Positions 22,841-35,645 of a DNA stretch of 64,000 nucleotides are shown here, one piece after another. Below the pieces are notes generated by a model. That model was not told the DNA's origin. It made no database searches and saw nothing but the letters and a program-made list of their open reading frames with translations. Every line of letters begins with the position of its first letter. The stretch's first letter is position 1. The DNA comes from Druceiella hillmani (lineage: Eukaryota > Arthropoda > Insecta > Lepidoptera > Hepialidae): positions 1,903,001 through 1,967,000 of the forward strand of contig JAYKKI010000014.1 of assembly GCA_039881145.1 (NCBI GenBank). The letters are read 5' to 3'. The position numbers and the translations under genes are program-made.

Positions 22841-23570
22841 ATTCTTGTTCTTCTGCCACGTCACTTCCTTCATTTCTATCACTCACGTTCTCTTCACCAA
22901 TCCTCATCTAAGATCGACTTGCACCGTTAGAATCTTACTGCAAGCATAAAGCATCGAAGTATCTCATCGGAACATTGTCTCGAACACAATCCACTCCACG
23001 CCGAGCGCCGACAACGACAAGGCGCCAAGCAGCAATCTGCCTTGCATTTGCTGATTGAAAATAAATATCCTCAACATTTATCAGACACCGCCGCGCGTAA
23101 CGGCCCAAAGTACGATCTCACTTCATCAATTTTCATGACTTACCATTATTTGTTATCGCTACTAATTAATCTCGACATAACTTACCTGAAACAAAGAGAA
23201 AATGGACGAAATTAATAAAATGTATAGGCGAGTATATCGTAGTGTATAGGTATCGGTAGGTTGCGGACTCACGCCGGGGTGAGGGCACGCGGAATGCCAT
23301 ACATCTCGGAATACTTCTCCCGTCTCCTCCCTATATATGTACCGAGCTGCTCCGCTGTAGATACATCGCCGCTCGGAGATATACTCGCTCACACGTGCGC
23401 ATATTATATTCTTCACTTTCGCCCTCAACCCGCTTCCGAAATACTTGCCCGGCTTACGTTATCATTCAGGACAGCCTTTTATTTTATTTTTGCCCTTTCA
23501 TACTTCGTTTCATTATCGATTTGCGAAAGTGGTCTCCGATCGGCGGTTTTTCCAATGATTGTTACAAGAA
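22841..23570. other. Broad GC-rich island
   Basis: One of the longest islands in the window. It includes CCACGCCGAGCGCCGACAAC, AAGGCGCCAAGCAGC, ACCGCCGCGCGTAACGGCCC, ACTCACGCCGGGGTGAGGGC and CTCCGATCGGCGG. Three overlapping open frames (66-108 codons on +, 88 on -) are unrecognised. It could hold conserved regulatory DNA or an untranslated exon; no splice pattern could be established. Confidence 0.4.
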
Positions 23571-24260
23571 GTGTTTCTTGGGTTTAATTTTGTAAACATT
23601 ATTTATTTTAAAGGGACAAGCAAAATTATTGAAATGCTGAGTATTTTTTAAAGGGTTTGATATAATTTACCTATTTGTTATATAAAAGTATAATTTAACA
23701 TAGATGTCGTTTTAACTAAATTGATTTGTTTTTAACCTACTATTTATATTTACCACTGGGGTAGGCAAAAATTTAAAAAAAATCTTACACCAGGTTTAAT
23801 TTTGATTAACGCCTATGAACGGGTAAAGAAATATATTTTTAACTTTTTTGTCAAAAATTGATAAATGACGATTAACGGTGTGTCACCTCAAAAATTTTTT
23901 TTTGTTCTTTTACTCTGGGGCTGAAAGTTTAAATTTTATAATTTATTTTCAAATTGTTTATTGAAATTAATAAATGTTATATCTTTGCTTACAATTTATA
24001 ATATTGATTTATGAAGCTGCTCAGGGAAAAAGAATTCTTACATAATTGATTTTGTTTTCAGAGTTTTTTACCTCAAATAAGAACTGGAACCTTCTAAGAT
24101 CACTCACTTGTCCGTCTGTTTGCCTCTCTATCTATCGCAGCCGTTTTTCTGATAAATTTTGTGACATGGAAACTTGAAATTAACATTTCGAGTACATTAA
24201 ACTTGAGTACATTATTTGAGCTCTTTAAAATGTCTGTATGAATATTTTTGAATATTAATT
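23571..24260. other. AT-rich block
   Basis: No gene is recognised. The part from about 24090 (CACTTGTCCGTCTGTTTGCC, CGCAGCCGTTTTTCTG) resembles a decayed dispersed repeat also seen near 26.7 and 47.6 kb. Confidence 0.4.
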
Positions 24261-24264
24261 ATAG

Positions 24265-24395
24265 AGGTGTATGCATGTTAATATCCTTTATCACCATGCC
24301 AAACATCAAGTTTATACGGACGGACAGACAGACGGACTTGTGAGTGATCTTAAAAGGTTACGTCTTTTTATTTTGCTGTACGGAACCTTGAAAAC
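24265..24395 (+). repeat. Dispersed repeat, GACGGACAGAC/GGAACC type
   Basis: ATGTTAATATCC, CATCAAGTTTATACGGACGG, ACAGACAGACGG, GTGATCTTAAAAGG and TACGGAACC appear in the order typical of a repeat widespread in moths and butterflies. Confidence 0.65.
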
Positions 24396-24399
24396 ATAA

Positions 24400-26000
24400 C
24401 CGAATCTAACAGAACCTTAATATAACCCGCATAGTAGGTTTAAAATGTTGTCGAGCTAATTTTGTTAATAACAGAAAATACGTCAAATTAAATTACCGTG
24501 TCACGTATGGTAGTCCAGGTTACATGGCAGATGGAGGTCCATCGATTTTTCTATTGAAATTTCTATGAAATAATTTAAGAAGCTTCCTTGAAATTCCTTA
24601 ACGTAAATTTGTTGTAAAATTAAAATTTTTAATATTTTTTAAGAAAAAACTGATATATAATATTTTGACATACTAACTTGTGATTTATTCGACATGGAAA
24701 TCTCACATTCATTTTACTAATACCATCAAATATATGTGTAATTTGTATAAAAATATCAAAATGGATTCTCCATTTTGACTATATCTCAGACTACATATAT
24801 CTCCAAATTCATTCATACATACCTGTAGAAAATTAAATAATCAAATGGATGAACGTAACGCCATCTATTATATTAATTATATAAGTATTTGCTTTTAAAA
24901 AGTGTCGTAATTTTAAATTACCATATCTTATTCCTAAGAATACGATATGGTAATTTGAAACAAACTAATTTGTAGATTGTGATGAAATATATTCCATATA
25001 TTAGCTCAAACCTAACAGAATCTACAAGCAAAAATCAAATTCATCGAAATAAAAAAATAGCTGTTCTTGCGTGATACGTGAACAAATATTGAGGCAAAAT
25101 TTCGAAAAAAATTTTTTTTTTATTCTATAGCTATTGATACGTTTCGCTAAATCATGTTTTCCTAAATATTTTAATTTACAGACAGGCCAATTCTATTGTT
25201 TTTATATATGGAAAAAACAATAAGGTAAGTAACAATAAAAATTGGACCTAATATTAAACCGGACCAATATTAAATTTTCAAGAGTAATTAAATTACAAAT
25301 ATTTAAAACAGATTAAAATTAAAAAAAGGAAACTAACTAACCTTAACTTAATCGAATTCATGCAAAATCGGAAAATTTTATTTTCGGGATACTATCAACA
25401 ACAACGTCTGCCTTCATGCGTATCCCGTATTCGGATTATTTACATCTACCCCCCCTACACTACTTGACATTACGCTACTGGCTACGTTCATTTCTTTATT
25501 ATAGGTCTGGGTAAAAAATTTAATTACGCGATTTACAATAAACGTAGCGCCATCTACCTTAGACAGTTTTACTATACATTTCTTATTTACAACGCTTCGA
25601 GTAGCTAGGCACTTCTATGTTGTTGCATTAACGCAATTTAAATGAATTTTGAAAAATATTTAAATGGCATATCGACTGATTGGACCAACGGATTACGATG
25701 AAATGAAAAGTAAATATCACATCAAGTTGACCGCTGTGCTCTTTTCCAAATATTTTAAGTAATTTTGTGTAATCAAATAGACAAACGGACATTATTATTT
25801 TATTAATGTATTTAATGAATAAAATAATTTCCATTTGATTGCATGTAATAAAGGTAGGATTGTAATAAAATATATATAAGTAAGAATTTCCTGAGTTATT
25901 TACAGAAATATGGGACAGTGTATTTCCTTTCTATTCTAAATGTCACATTTTTTAATTGCATAACGTCTTAGGATATATTATTTTGAGCATCAAAGTGAAT
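24400..26000. other. AT-rich non-coding block
   Basis: No gene is recognised. It includes an imperfect palindrome at 24916-24956 (AAATTACCATATC ... GATATGGTAATTT). The minus-strand frame at 25628-25834 has no recognised domain. Confidence 0.5.
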
Positions 26001-26011
26001 AAATGTTTAAA

Positions 26012-26052
26012 TATATACATACACACACATACACACAGACACACACACACAA

Positions 26053-26134
<82 letters not shown>

Positions 26135-26145
26135 ATATATATATA
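26012..26145. repeat. Compound (CA)n/(TA)n/(TG)n microsatellite
   Basis: CA-rich runs, then about 20 TA units, then TG and TA units. The long open frames on both strands here are artefacts of the dinucleotide repeats. Confidence 0.95.
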
Positions 26146-29100
26146 ATAACATGGAATTGATTCGTTTTATATGCATTTATTAATAAACGTTTGTTAAATG
26201 TGGTGAAAATATTTTACACTTATTTTAACATTATATTATTAATTTAATTATCACCGTAATTAGTTCAGTATATATTTATAAAATATATGCTAAATAAAAT
26301 AGAATTATAAATAACATTTCGTAAGTCGAATTTTAACTTGTTTTTTATAGGATTTCATAATATACTCCACTTGAAATAAAAGGATTGGTTTCTTATTTTC
26401 ATACTATAAGCGAAAGTCTTACGTGAATCGATATAATTTCTGTAACTAAGCATCTGTTTCGTTAAAGGTAAAATGTTTTCAAATACAGTATTAGGTAGTA
26501 GCAAAATAAAAAAAAGGGTAAACTGTTTCCTCCAAAAAACGCGGAACTGTAATCTTTGTGTTCATATAAAGTCCGTATTTGAGAAAATTGTATGATAAAG
26601 CTATTATGGACAGCTATTTCTTACATTAGATAGCTATTTCTGAGAGTTAGTCAATGATAAAAATTACATTGGGATTATCTCAAAAATTCAAAAAACGAAA
26701 ACGTCCGTCTGCCTGTCACAATCGTTTTTTTCAGAAAACGTTCTGAAGTAGAAACATAAAATTTGATTTGAGAATATAACTTATAGGCCTGGATATTTAA
26801 CAATAGTAAGAAAATAAAAAATATTTTTCCGATAATTTTATAGGGGACAAGTATGTTATAAAGAAAATATTTTCAGTCAAACAGGATAACAATTAAAAGA
26901 GCGTTAGATCTGAAGATTTTATGTTGGAAAGAGATATTGTTGAGAATATTTGCAAGAAATATATACAAACTCCATCCTCTCCGAAACTGTCAAGTTCAAA
27001 TTATGAAACTACTATAAGTCACTAGAGCTTAACGTAAAATTTAAATGAAAACTATGGCACTGTTTCCAGATCGTATAGTTTTGGGAAATTCATGATAATT
27101 TAATGTCTGTCAAATATGTACAAGGCAATATATTTACAAGGCGAAAAATAAAATTAGTATTTTTAAATATTTTAATAAAAATACCATGTAACCTTAAATG
27201 TTAAAATTTTCGAATGTATATGGAAGTTTTTTTTTCGAATGTATATGGATCGTTTAAGTTTTGCCCATGATTAACAGTTTTATTATTAAGGCAATCTGTC
27301 TGTAGGTAAATTGCGATTTATTGAGCAAAAGTTTGGTAGATATGACTACTGAAATTTATTTATTTATTTATGAATATTTATGCATACTTATTGCTACATA
27401 AGCTTCTCTTTCAGTCAACCATAACAATTGGTGTTGAAATATAGTTTTTACAATGAAAATCATTTATAGCACATTAAACAGGAAAAAAAATTTTAAAAAT
27501 TCAAAAATGTTTATAATACAAACTTTTGACATAATTAGGGATGATGAAAGATAGGAAAGGACAAGGGCACAAAGGAAAAGGTTTCTGGAGAGGCAGTACT
27601 CTTTCACTCGATCTTTGAAAATATTTAGGGACATGATTTTCCTGGTGTCAGGATTCAGGTGATTCTAAATTTTTGCTGCTTGGACAGTGTTTTTAGAACA
27701 GTTGCAAGAATTTTTCGTACCACCAAGGATTTTTTTACCAGCTCTATTTGGGAAAAGAAGTGACATTTACTTACGTAACGTTTCGTTTCAGGCATTTTAT
27801 TTTCACACAAAACTTCACTCACTTTACTTCTTGCAATGAAATATGTTTGTTTATAATAGAAAAATATAATAGCTCAAAATTAAATGAAAATATAAAAAAA
27901 TAACTTTCAGTGAGAGGTATATAAAAAGACAGCAAGTTAAAATGTGAACGATGGTAGAAATATGTAATGAAAAATAAATGGATTCAAATGTTGTTAGAAA
28001 ATGTCCTTTCCTCAGTTCAATTTATTTTTATAGCAATATAAAAATATTACATATGATACACAATATAAAAATAATATAAAAATATTACATATGAAACTGA
28101 ATATTACATATGATATAATTTTTTCAGAATTTTTGTGTAGAAATAATTAGAGAGGGATAGAAATTATAAAAAGAATATTCACTGATTTATAAAAATTTTA
28201 TAAATCTAAATACAAACATAGTGTTCACATAAATGTAAATGAAACATACATTTTCCCTAGCAGCTCTTCTAATTATTATGAATAAACACATCAGAATTGA
28301 AATTATACTATTTATTATTATTATTTATTATTATTAAATATTTGAGACGTCATTAACCATAAATCATAAAAAAGAGAATGAAAAAGTTTATCGAATACTG
28401 AAATATAATAAATATCGTTTAGTACATATTTGACAGATCGTCGTTTTTATCACCCTACACGCAGTCTGTAACTATAGGAATATATACAATTGATATTATT
28501 TTCTCAAACTTTTCGCAAGTAGGTCACGGATGTAATACCCTGCTTTATAACTTGGGAAATAAATTTACGTACAAACAAATATTTCCCGGAAACAGACATC
28601 AAAATGTTAAAGCTAATTTGCCATTTATCTTACTATAATTTCCTAAATAGCCAAATTATTTCGTTAAGAAATATCATCATATATCAATTATGCTTATAAA
28701 TTATGGTTACTTATAACATTTTACAGAAAGTAATCGCAATCTGCTGTTAATTTTTATGTTAGTATTCTAAAAAAATAATTAAAGTTCACTTAAAATGATA
28801 AAAATACTTTGCATTATCATGTAACAGAAAAATATAAACTTATTATTGTAAACCCATGTAAGCGTATAATTAAAGGGTGATACAAATAAAATTAAAAATG
28901 AAAGGATGAATATAATGTATATTCTAAAAATAATAGTAAATAAGATAAGTAAATAAATGTGCTTATGGGAAAGTAGCGTTCAATTTTCCAATTCGTTATA
29001 TTTGCACTATCTAACACATTTGATTAGTTCACAAGTATTTCAAAACATTGTGGGTCAACTTTTTCCTCGAAGGATTAATTTCAAATTTACATCACAATTT

Positions 29101-29590
29101 AAAGGAAGCTTTTAATATTTTGCTACATAAATTTCAGAAGGAAAATCGATAGTCCTCTGCCTACCATGTGACCTAGGCCGCCATGCGTCAGACAGTAATT
29201 TTCATTTGACCTATTTCCTGTTACTGTCAAAATGCAAGATTTCATTCACAAAGAATGTACCTTTAAAGTGTATTAAACATAATACCTACCTTATAATCCC
29301 TTTTCGCTCATGATATCCATCAGGTGAACGGTTGGATAATTCCTTTTTTTTAAATTACGTTTTAAAACCTTGCCATATTTTCAGTCAGGAGTTAAAATTA
29401 TTACTAGCTATTAGTATTTATGAAGAAAGTTTGAAAAATGATCGGTGTACGGAAAAATAAAATGAATGAGTTACATGCGTTCACGAGCCGTAAAAGAAAA
29501 ACAAACCTCATGTTAGCTAACAAATGAATACATACAGACAACAATCATTATGGTAATAAGATGATTTTGAAGATGACAAGCGAGGAAAAA
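26146..29590. other. AT-rich non-coding block
   Basis: No gene is recognised in 3.4 kb. Minor features are a decayed dispersed-repeat patch near 26700-26860 (ACGTCCGTCTGCCTGTCAC), a repeated ATAAAAATATTACATATGA unit at 28035-28120, and a (TTA)n run near 28310-28337. The 27540-27790 part is slightly richer but not recognised. Confidence 0.5.
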
Positions 29591-29925
29591 TGAGTAGTGG
29601 AGACGAAACACGACCGCGGATGATGAAATGAATCACATGATGCGAGAGAAAATGTGTTTGTTTATATTAAACAGCTCTAGATACCTGTTTTCGCCGATAC
29701 ACATGAACATGAGGCGGGACGGTGACGCACTTATGCGTGCGGCGGTGGGTGCGAGCGGGACCTACTGCTTGGACCGACCGATATTCGCACCAATTGGAGG
29801 GTGTCGCTATCGTGCACTGAAGCACGTTGCTGTACTCGTATCGTGCAAGGCCTCGTGCAGGCCGCGCGCCGAGCGCCTTAATTTGCTTATCAACTTTGTT
29901 CGCACAAAAAGTTTACTTCGGCGAT
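29591..29925. other. GC-rich island
   Basis: The island contains GAGGCGGGACGGTGACGC, GCGTGCGGCGGTGGGTGCG, AGGCCGCGCGCCGAGCGCC and then CTTAATTTGCTTATCAAC, which holds homeodomain-like TAATT and GATA-like TTATC words. The plus-strand frame (119 codons from 29628) is the longest in the window but shows no recognisable domain and is interrupted by low-complexity ends. Candidate enhancer-like element; coding function is not supported. Confidence 0.4.
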
Positions 29926-30289
29926 TGCGCTTTTGTATTAAAGTTTTTCTGTTTGTATGTATTTTATCGTATTCTAGTAACCGGTGAACGTTACACCGAA
30001 CGGTTAGGTGAATGCAAATGGTAACTCAGTGTCCCGAGTTATTGTGAGCCAATTCGTACAAATTTAAAAGTTCGAAAAGTTATATTCTATATTACATCAA
30101 TTCCATTTTGTATGATCATAAAGTATATAGAAAGAATAAGTTTTATTATTACGTTAAAATATTAATGTGTTTGCAGTCATACACTTTAGGTAAAGAGTTC
30201 ATTTATATCAATATTTTTTTTAATTCTGCTGTAAGATAATTTCTCTCGAAACTCGAATTTACGTCTGTTTATACTTTACGTCAAAGTTC

Positions 30290-30480
30290 AAAACTTCAGG
30301 CAAAATAAACATAAACAACGTGCAGCTTCAAGCCCGTTCTCGACTAAACAAGACAAAACCGCGACCAGAATCAAGTTAACGAATCGATCGAAATCTAACA
30401 GCCATTTAACGCAGGGTTAACAATTAGTTAATCAAACGTTAACAATTAGTTAATTAAACGATAATTAATTATTATTAATA
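30290..30480. repeat. Flank of CpG island with GTTAACAATTAGTTAA doublet
   Basis: GTTAACAATTAGTTAATCAA (about 30417) is followed directly by GTTAACAATTAGTTAATTAA, then GATAATTAATTATTATTAAT. These are dense in TAATTA homeodomain-type core words and lie immediately left of the CpG island. Confidence 0.55.
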
Positions 30481-30720
30481 AATGGTTAGCGGTGCGGTGG
30501 TGGGCAGTCGGGCCGTCAGCCGCTGACTGCGGCGCGGTGCGAGCAACAGGCGGCCGGTGGGCGGGGCGTGGCGCGCGCACGCGCTGGGCGGCCCGTCGCC
30601 ATGGCGACGCCCACCGCGCCCGCCCTCCGCCCCCCGCGCTCGGCTGGCGGTGACGAGCGGTGAGGAGCGGAGAGAGCAGAGTAGCGGCGAATGTTGTGGC
30701 GGTGATGTTGATTAACAATA
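30481..30720. promoter_or_regulatory. CpG-dense island with RFX-type palindrome
   Basis: This is the most GC-rich 240 bp of the window. It contains the perfect 16-bp palindrome CGTCGCCATGGCGACG (30594-30609), which fits the symmetric X-box bound by RFX factors (GTnRCC..GGYnAC). GGTGACGAGCGGTGAGGAGC lies at its right side. The minus-strand frame through it (90 codons) is low-complexity Arg/Ala/Pro and not recognised. It could be a promoter, an untranslated first exon or an enhancer; no TATA box or initiator could be assigned with confidence. Confidence 0.45.
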
Positions 30721-32515
30721 ATTAGTTTTTATTTATTTATTGGTACTGAAAACTGGCGGCAATCCCGAGAGCTCAGAAGTTGAAAACGCTTATTGATTAG
30801 CTTCAATACAATGAATTCTATGAAATTAAGAAACTACTTTCGATCTAGTAAATCCTTAACACATAATTAAAAACGAAAAAATTAATGAATTCCCATGTTA
30901 ATATTTAGAACTGATGACACGTAATATTAAGTATGTCTCAAATACTTAGTGACGTAGGTAATTACTTTAAAAAATGTTATCAAAGGCTAAAAGATTAATT
31001 GATTGAAATTGATATTAGTTGAAACTTTTAATAAATACTTTCATGAACATAAATAAAACGCTAAGTATAACAACTTCTACAACCTGCTTTACATTTTATA
31101 TAATTAAAAAAATTGCAATCATTCATACTTATATTTCATACGATTTGTGATACTATGTAAGATAACATATCATGGATTTAAATATCTATTTATCATCATC
31201 CTCCCAAATTACTAATGTTAAGGACTATGCTATACAAATCAAGAAGGGTGAGCTAGGATGGTTTGATTATTCACAATATTTGAAATTTCAAATATTGTAT
31301 GTGCAGAGCCACGTGGTGGTTTGGTGTGTGCATCCATCGAGTATAGAACGTGCTCGATGTAACTAAACTTCGGTAGTCGAATATAGATTAAAATAAGTGA
31401 GTATAGATTAAAATAAAATTTTAACGAATAGAAGCCTAATAATTTTTTTTAAATTCCGTAAGTAAAAAACTTATCGCATGTTAATTAATCCAATTTATTT
31501 GCTTTTTATTTTCATTACGATGAAATTTTTTTTTATTTCTGCTAACCATAGAGAATGTTTTTTTAATTTAGTCAAGAAATTAATTTTAATTTAATCAAAT
31601 ATACATTTCTTTATAAACAGAGTGATAACAATACTGTTGAACTTGAAAATAACTAATAATTCCCACTATATACATATCAACATGAAATAGAGTAGATACC
31701 TACTAAATAATTATAACGCGTCTATAATAGATGAGTTATGATTATTTAATAGGTATATCGGAATCAGTTACGTTTTCTAATAATTTTACACGTTTCGATA
31801 ATTATTTTTGTTAACGGTTTGTTAATTTTCTTTAAATTAAATATGAATTCAGGATATTTAAAAGACGTTACTTTATTCAATATATTAGCAACAATAGTAG
31901 CAGAATATTATCGAAAAAACGTATAAACAATTAAACGACAAAAAATCGCTGCAGACTTGAAATTGACGTAAAAAAATATTATTTAAATTCCTCAAAGTTA
32001 TTTCTTTGTAAAGGTGGTTTACATTGAACGCTGCTTTGAACCTTTGCGTTTAGATATATGATATATCCTTGAAGATAAATTGGTACCTGGTCAAGGAGGC
32101 AAGTATTTGATATTCTGAAATCAGAAAAGCTCAAATATGTACATTGTTGCCAAATAAAACATAACAACCATTAATTATTATAAACATTACCGAGGAAAAT
32201 ACAATAGTTCGCTAGATGACCGGAAAATATTGGTATGAACAATTCCATAATACCCGTAAGACGATCGTAAAGAGATATGAATGTAGACTGTGTCTTTTTT
32301 TATCACGGTAACAAATTATTGTTATCTTTCATCGTAAGAAAATCTTGTGTTTTCAGGTGACCTCCAAAGGTATTTTAGAATTACTTAAATGTCAGCCACC
32401 TAATCTTCGAATTTATTTTACTTTCGTTGGAGTCAGAACAGACGCAGGCAGCTTGTTTACATGATATGTTAGCCATATTCAAGACAAAAGTTGATAAAAG
32501 ATACAATATTTAAAA
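30721..32515. other. AT-rich non-coding block
   Basis: No gene is recognised. It contains the 26-bp perfect palindrome at 31273-31298. The open frames at 31172-31366 and 31979-32167 have no recognised domains. Confidence 0.5.
31273..31298. repeat. 26-bp perfect palindrome
   Basis: ACAATATTTGAAA is followed immediately by its reverse complement TTTCAAATATTGT with no spacer. It is dyad-symmetric DNA of unknown role. Confidence 0.9.
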
Positions 32516-32518
32516 AAA

Positions 32519-32529
32519 ATATATATACC

Positions 32530-32598
<69 letters not shown>

Positions 32599-32603
32599 AT
32601 ATA
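32519..32603. repeat. (TA)n microsatellite with TG end
   Basis: TA runs interrupted by CCTA and CATA, ending in GTGTGTGTATATA. Confidence 0.95.
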
Positions 32604-35535
32604 ATTTAGAAGCTATGCGACCCACTTAGCCAAATAGAAATCCCTGTTTGCAACCTTTTGAAAGAATAGTGAAAAATTTTTTGTTAAAATATTGGATGGG
32701 AGCTTATTGCTTGGTGATCTGACCGAAATCGAATGGTCTCATTTTAACATCTTTGGATTTATTTCTGTGCCTGATGCATATGGGAATGTTACTTCAAAAA
32801 CGCAAAAATATATGTTTGTTCTACTTTGGTAATTATTTTGGGAGACTACATAAAAATGTATCGTTCCCTTATTTAGACCCAGGCAATCATATATATTCAT
32901 TCTTTTGTACAACGATGAGGATAAAGCAACACTAAAAGCCAGGTTTGCACTGAATGTACTTTATTTCAAAATGCCCTAACAGGATAGAAAAATTCATTCA
33001 TTTTTCAAGAAAGACGAATAATTCAATGTAGGTTAAGCATTCAAGAAAGTTCGATATCACAATAAAAATTTAAATCGAAAATTGATTCCTTAAAATAGCT
33101 GATCCAATTTCAATGAAAAAATCTTGTATTACCATTTTTTCAAGTATTCTAATTCATGGTTTGAAAGTGTCAAGAAGAGTGTGCAGTTTAAATACTACTT
33201 CTTCGGTTTTTGTAATATTCGAAGATATAATTTTTTTCTTAAAAGATTATCAATGTAACAAGAAATAGAGAAAATTATGAATATATTATTTTAAAACGCT
33301 AAGAAAAGAAACGTAAGAGTAACGGTAAAACTGTGTTACCTCAATAAAAACAGGAACAAGGTACTCAAAGAATTGTGAAAGAGAAAATGTAATGGAAATT
33401 GAAATAAAAACGGTATATATAAATGAAACGTCCGAACAAGGTTACGTAAGTAATTGACGAGACGGTGGAAATTTGTCTGGATGAAGGTGAAAGTCGTTCC
33501 GCTTTTAGTGCTTACCTAGTCAAAGTGGTGAAATAAACTAAACAGATGCAGAGACTAAAACTTTTTCTGCCCAAATATTATTTATTCATTACACAAAAAT
33601 GACTCGAGTATCGTTAGACGAAGCTCAATTTTCTTGATTAGTTCGCTGTTGATAAACATGAAGGGGCTCTAAAGGCTAATTTTTATCCATATGAATATTA
33701 ATAACGCTTTTTTGGAAAGCTCTAATTATCAGTAAGTCTTTTAAGTATTCCGTAATTTTTACAATAACATTTTAAATTCTCTGTATATCCATCTTAGTTT
33801 TTTTAAAGTAAGGTAATTCTCAGAAATTTATTAAACAAAATGCTTTCGAAACTTATAAACTTTAGATATATGGTTTAATATTCATAAAAGTTCTTTTTAA
33901 TTTACTCGAAAATATGAACATTTTAGAAATTATGAGTTATCTTCAGGTCAGTTTTCAATTACGAAATGATTTCTTCGAAACTAAGACTGCAACGTTATGT
34001 ATTCATAATATTTTGCTTACTTTATTAGAAATTAAAGTAGTTAAAACTTTCAATTTATGTTTTATTGAATAGCAATTTTTTTTCGTAAATAACTATTGTT
34101 CTTTAAAGTTCTAATGTTGAAGGATTATTTTATTCAAATACATTAAACTGGTTGTTACCTGTCATATAGATAAAGAAATTAAGAATAACATAAATTTATG
34201 AAAGCCTGATATCTGTCGTTGACAGTATTGGTAAAACTTATTTTCCATCATGGTGAGTGCAAGAAAATAAATTTTACCATTATTTTTAAGTGATACCTAC
34301 ATATTTGCGTTTTATAATACACACGGATCAGAGTTCCATAGTTACGTATGTTTATTGAAATTATTGATCCGAATTAACTGAAATAATTTCGTTTGAAAAT
34401 TCTAACTAAATGCTAGTATATACTTTTTTTTGGGGTTTACTCCTTAAGAATCTTTTTTCATATATAGCGCCCGCTATACAGTTTTATGGGTTTTTTGAGG
34501 GTTTTAAAAAAAAAATTCCACAAAACTCATTGTGTCTCGTCGTATTTGTTCTCATTTGAAATTCCTTAATAACAGGTTGTTATATATTGATTCGAGTGAA
34601 ATTATTTTGAATATACTTAATTAAAATAACAAATTCATTTTTTTTATTATAGCTATATTTTAACAAATTTTTGAAAATATTTCATTATGGAATACTGTAG
34701 AATAAATAACTTTATCAGTTATGAGAACCGGAGAACCACGAGTAGAATTCGCACTATAAGGTTTCAATTCACATTTAGATACTTATAAATATTTAAGGTA
34801 TGTCTCAAAATATTAATTTTTGACAACGTAAATATACTGACTCCTATATCTTCCATAAGCGTAAAATAAATAATTATAAGAATGTATAATTCCACACAGA
34901 ATTAAAAATCTTTAATTTCTGGGTTTTTCACTTTATTTATGCTAGAAGGCCTCCCATTATGCCCACTTTCAATACTATAGGTTGACCAGAAGTACTCTAT
35001 TGTTTTTGATAGTCAGTGAATTCTTGCATAAGTAAAAAATACGGCTTTAAAGAGTCATACCTCTTTGTTAGATAAAGCCTTAAAAAAAAGAAATTTTTAA
35101 AGTAATGTAAGGGTACAGGCCTCAATATAGGATATGAAATTCAACTTTATATTTTTCGGAGAAAAAGAGCTTTGGCAAACAGGAGGACGGATAACCAGGT
35201 GATTTTATACGGGTTCTCTTTTCATTTTAAAGGGCGGAATCGTAAAAATGAGCAATATTTCATTTTGCATTTAAGTAAGGAATTGGTTGCCATTGAATTT
35301 TATTTTTAAAAACTAATGTAAATAAATATGAATAAAAACAATCGGTTATTAAAACATTTCACTTAGCAGAAAAAAATAATATGTATTTCTTCCTTTTTCG
35401 CTTTCGCCTACATCTGCCCGGTTCAACAATAAATAATTGGAATATGAAATGACCGTTTATTGAAATATTTTCTTTCTGAAAATCACATCAAGTTTGCTAA
35501 ACCCCGAATGAAATTAATTAAAATCGTATAAATAA
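32604..35535. other. AT-rich non-coding block
   Basis: No gene is recognised. A short palindrome TATAGCG-CC-CGCTATA sits at 34463-34478. A patch at 35135-35245 (ACAGGAGGACGG, GTGATTTTATACGGGTTCTC) looks like another decayed GACGGAC/GGTTCC repeat. The open frame at 32753-32935 is unrecognised. Confidence 0.5.
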
Positions 35536-35645
35536 AGTGATCGGGTCGCGGCGCGCGGCCAGCGCCCATTGCGTTCTAGTCGCGCATTAATTTGCCGCCT
35601 CCTGCGCTGACCGGAAGGGCGCTTACGCATTCTGCTTTACATATT
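35536..35645. other. Small GC-rich island
   Basis: TCGGGTCGCGGCGCGCGGCC, AGCGCCCATTGCG, AATTTGCCGCCTCCTGCGC and GGAAGGGCGCTTACGC stand in very AT-rich DNA. No coding signal is recognised. Candidate conserved element. Confidence 0.35.

Noticed and set aside
23162..23595. Overlapping frames of 66-108 codons on both strands
   Set aside because: Several frames are open at once because stop codons are scarce in GC-rich DNA; no domain is recognised in any.
25952..26183. Open frames rich in His/Thr/Tyr/Ile or Val/Cys
   Set aside because: They are readings of the (CA)n/(TA)n/(TG)n microsatellite.
27540..27790. Possible transposase fragment
   Set aside because: Both strands were translated by eye; no consistent match to a known transposase block was found.
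29628..29987. 119-codon plus-strand frame as a gene
   Set aside because: It is the longest frame but lies in a GC-rich island with few stop codons, has no recognisable domain and overlaps a second open frame. Not supported as coding.
30446..30718. 90-codon Arg/Ala/Pro-rich minus-strand frame
   Set aside because: Composition is that of a CpG island read in an arbitrary frame; no domain or splice context is visible.
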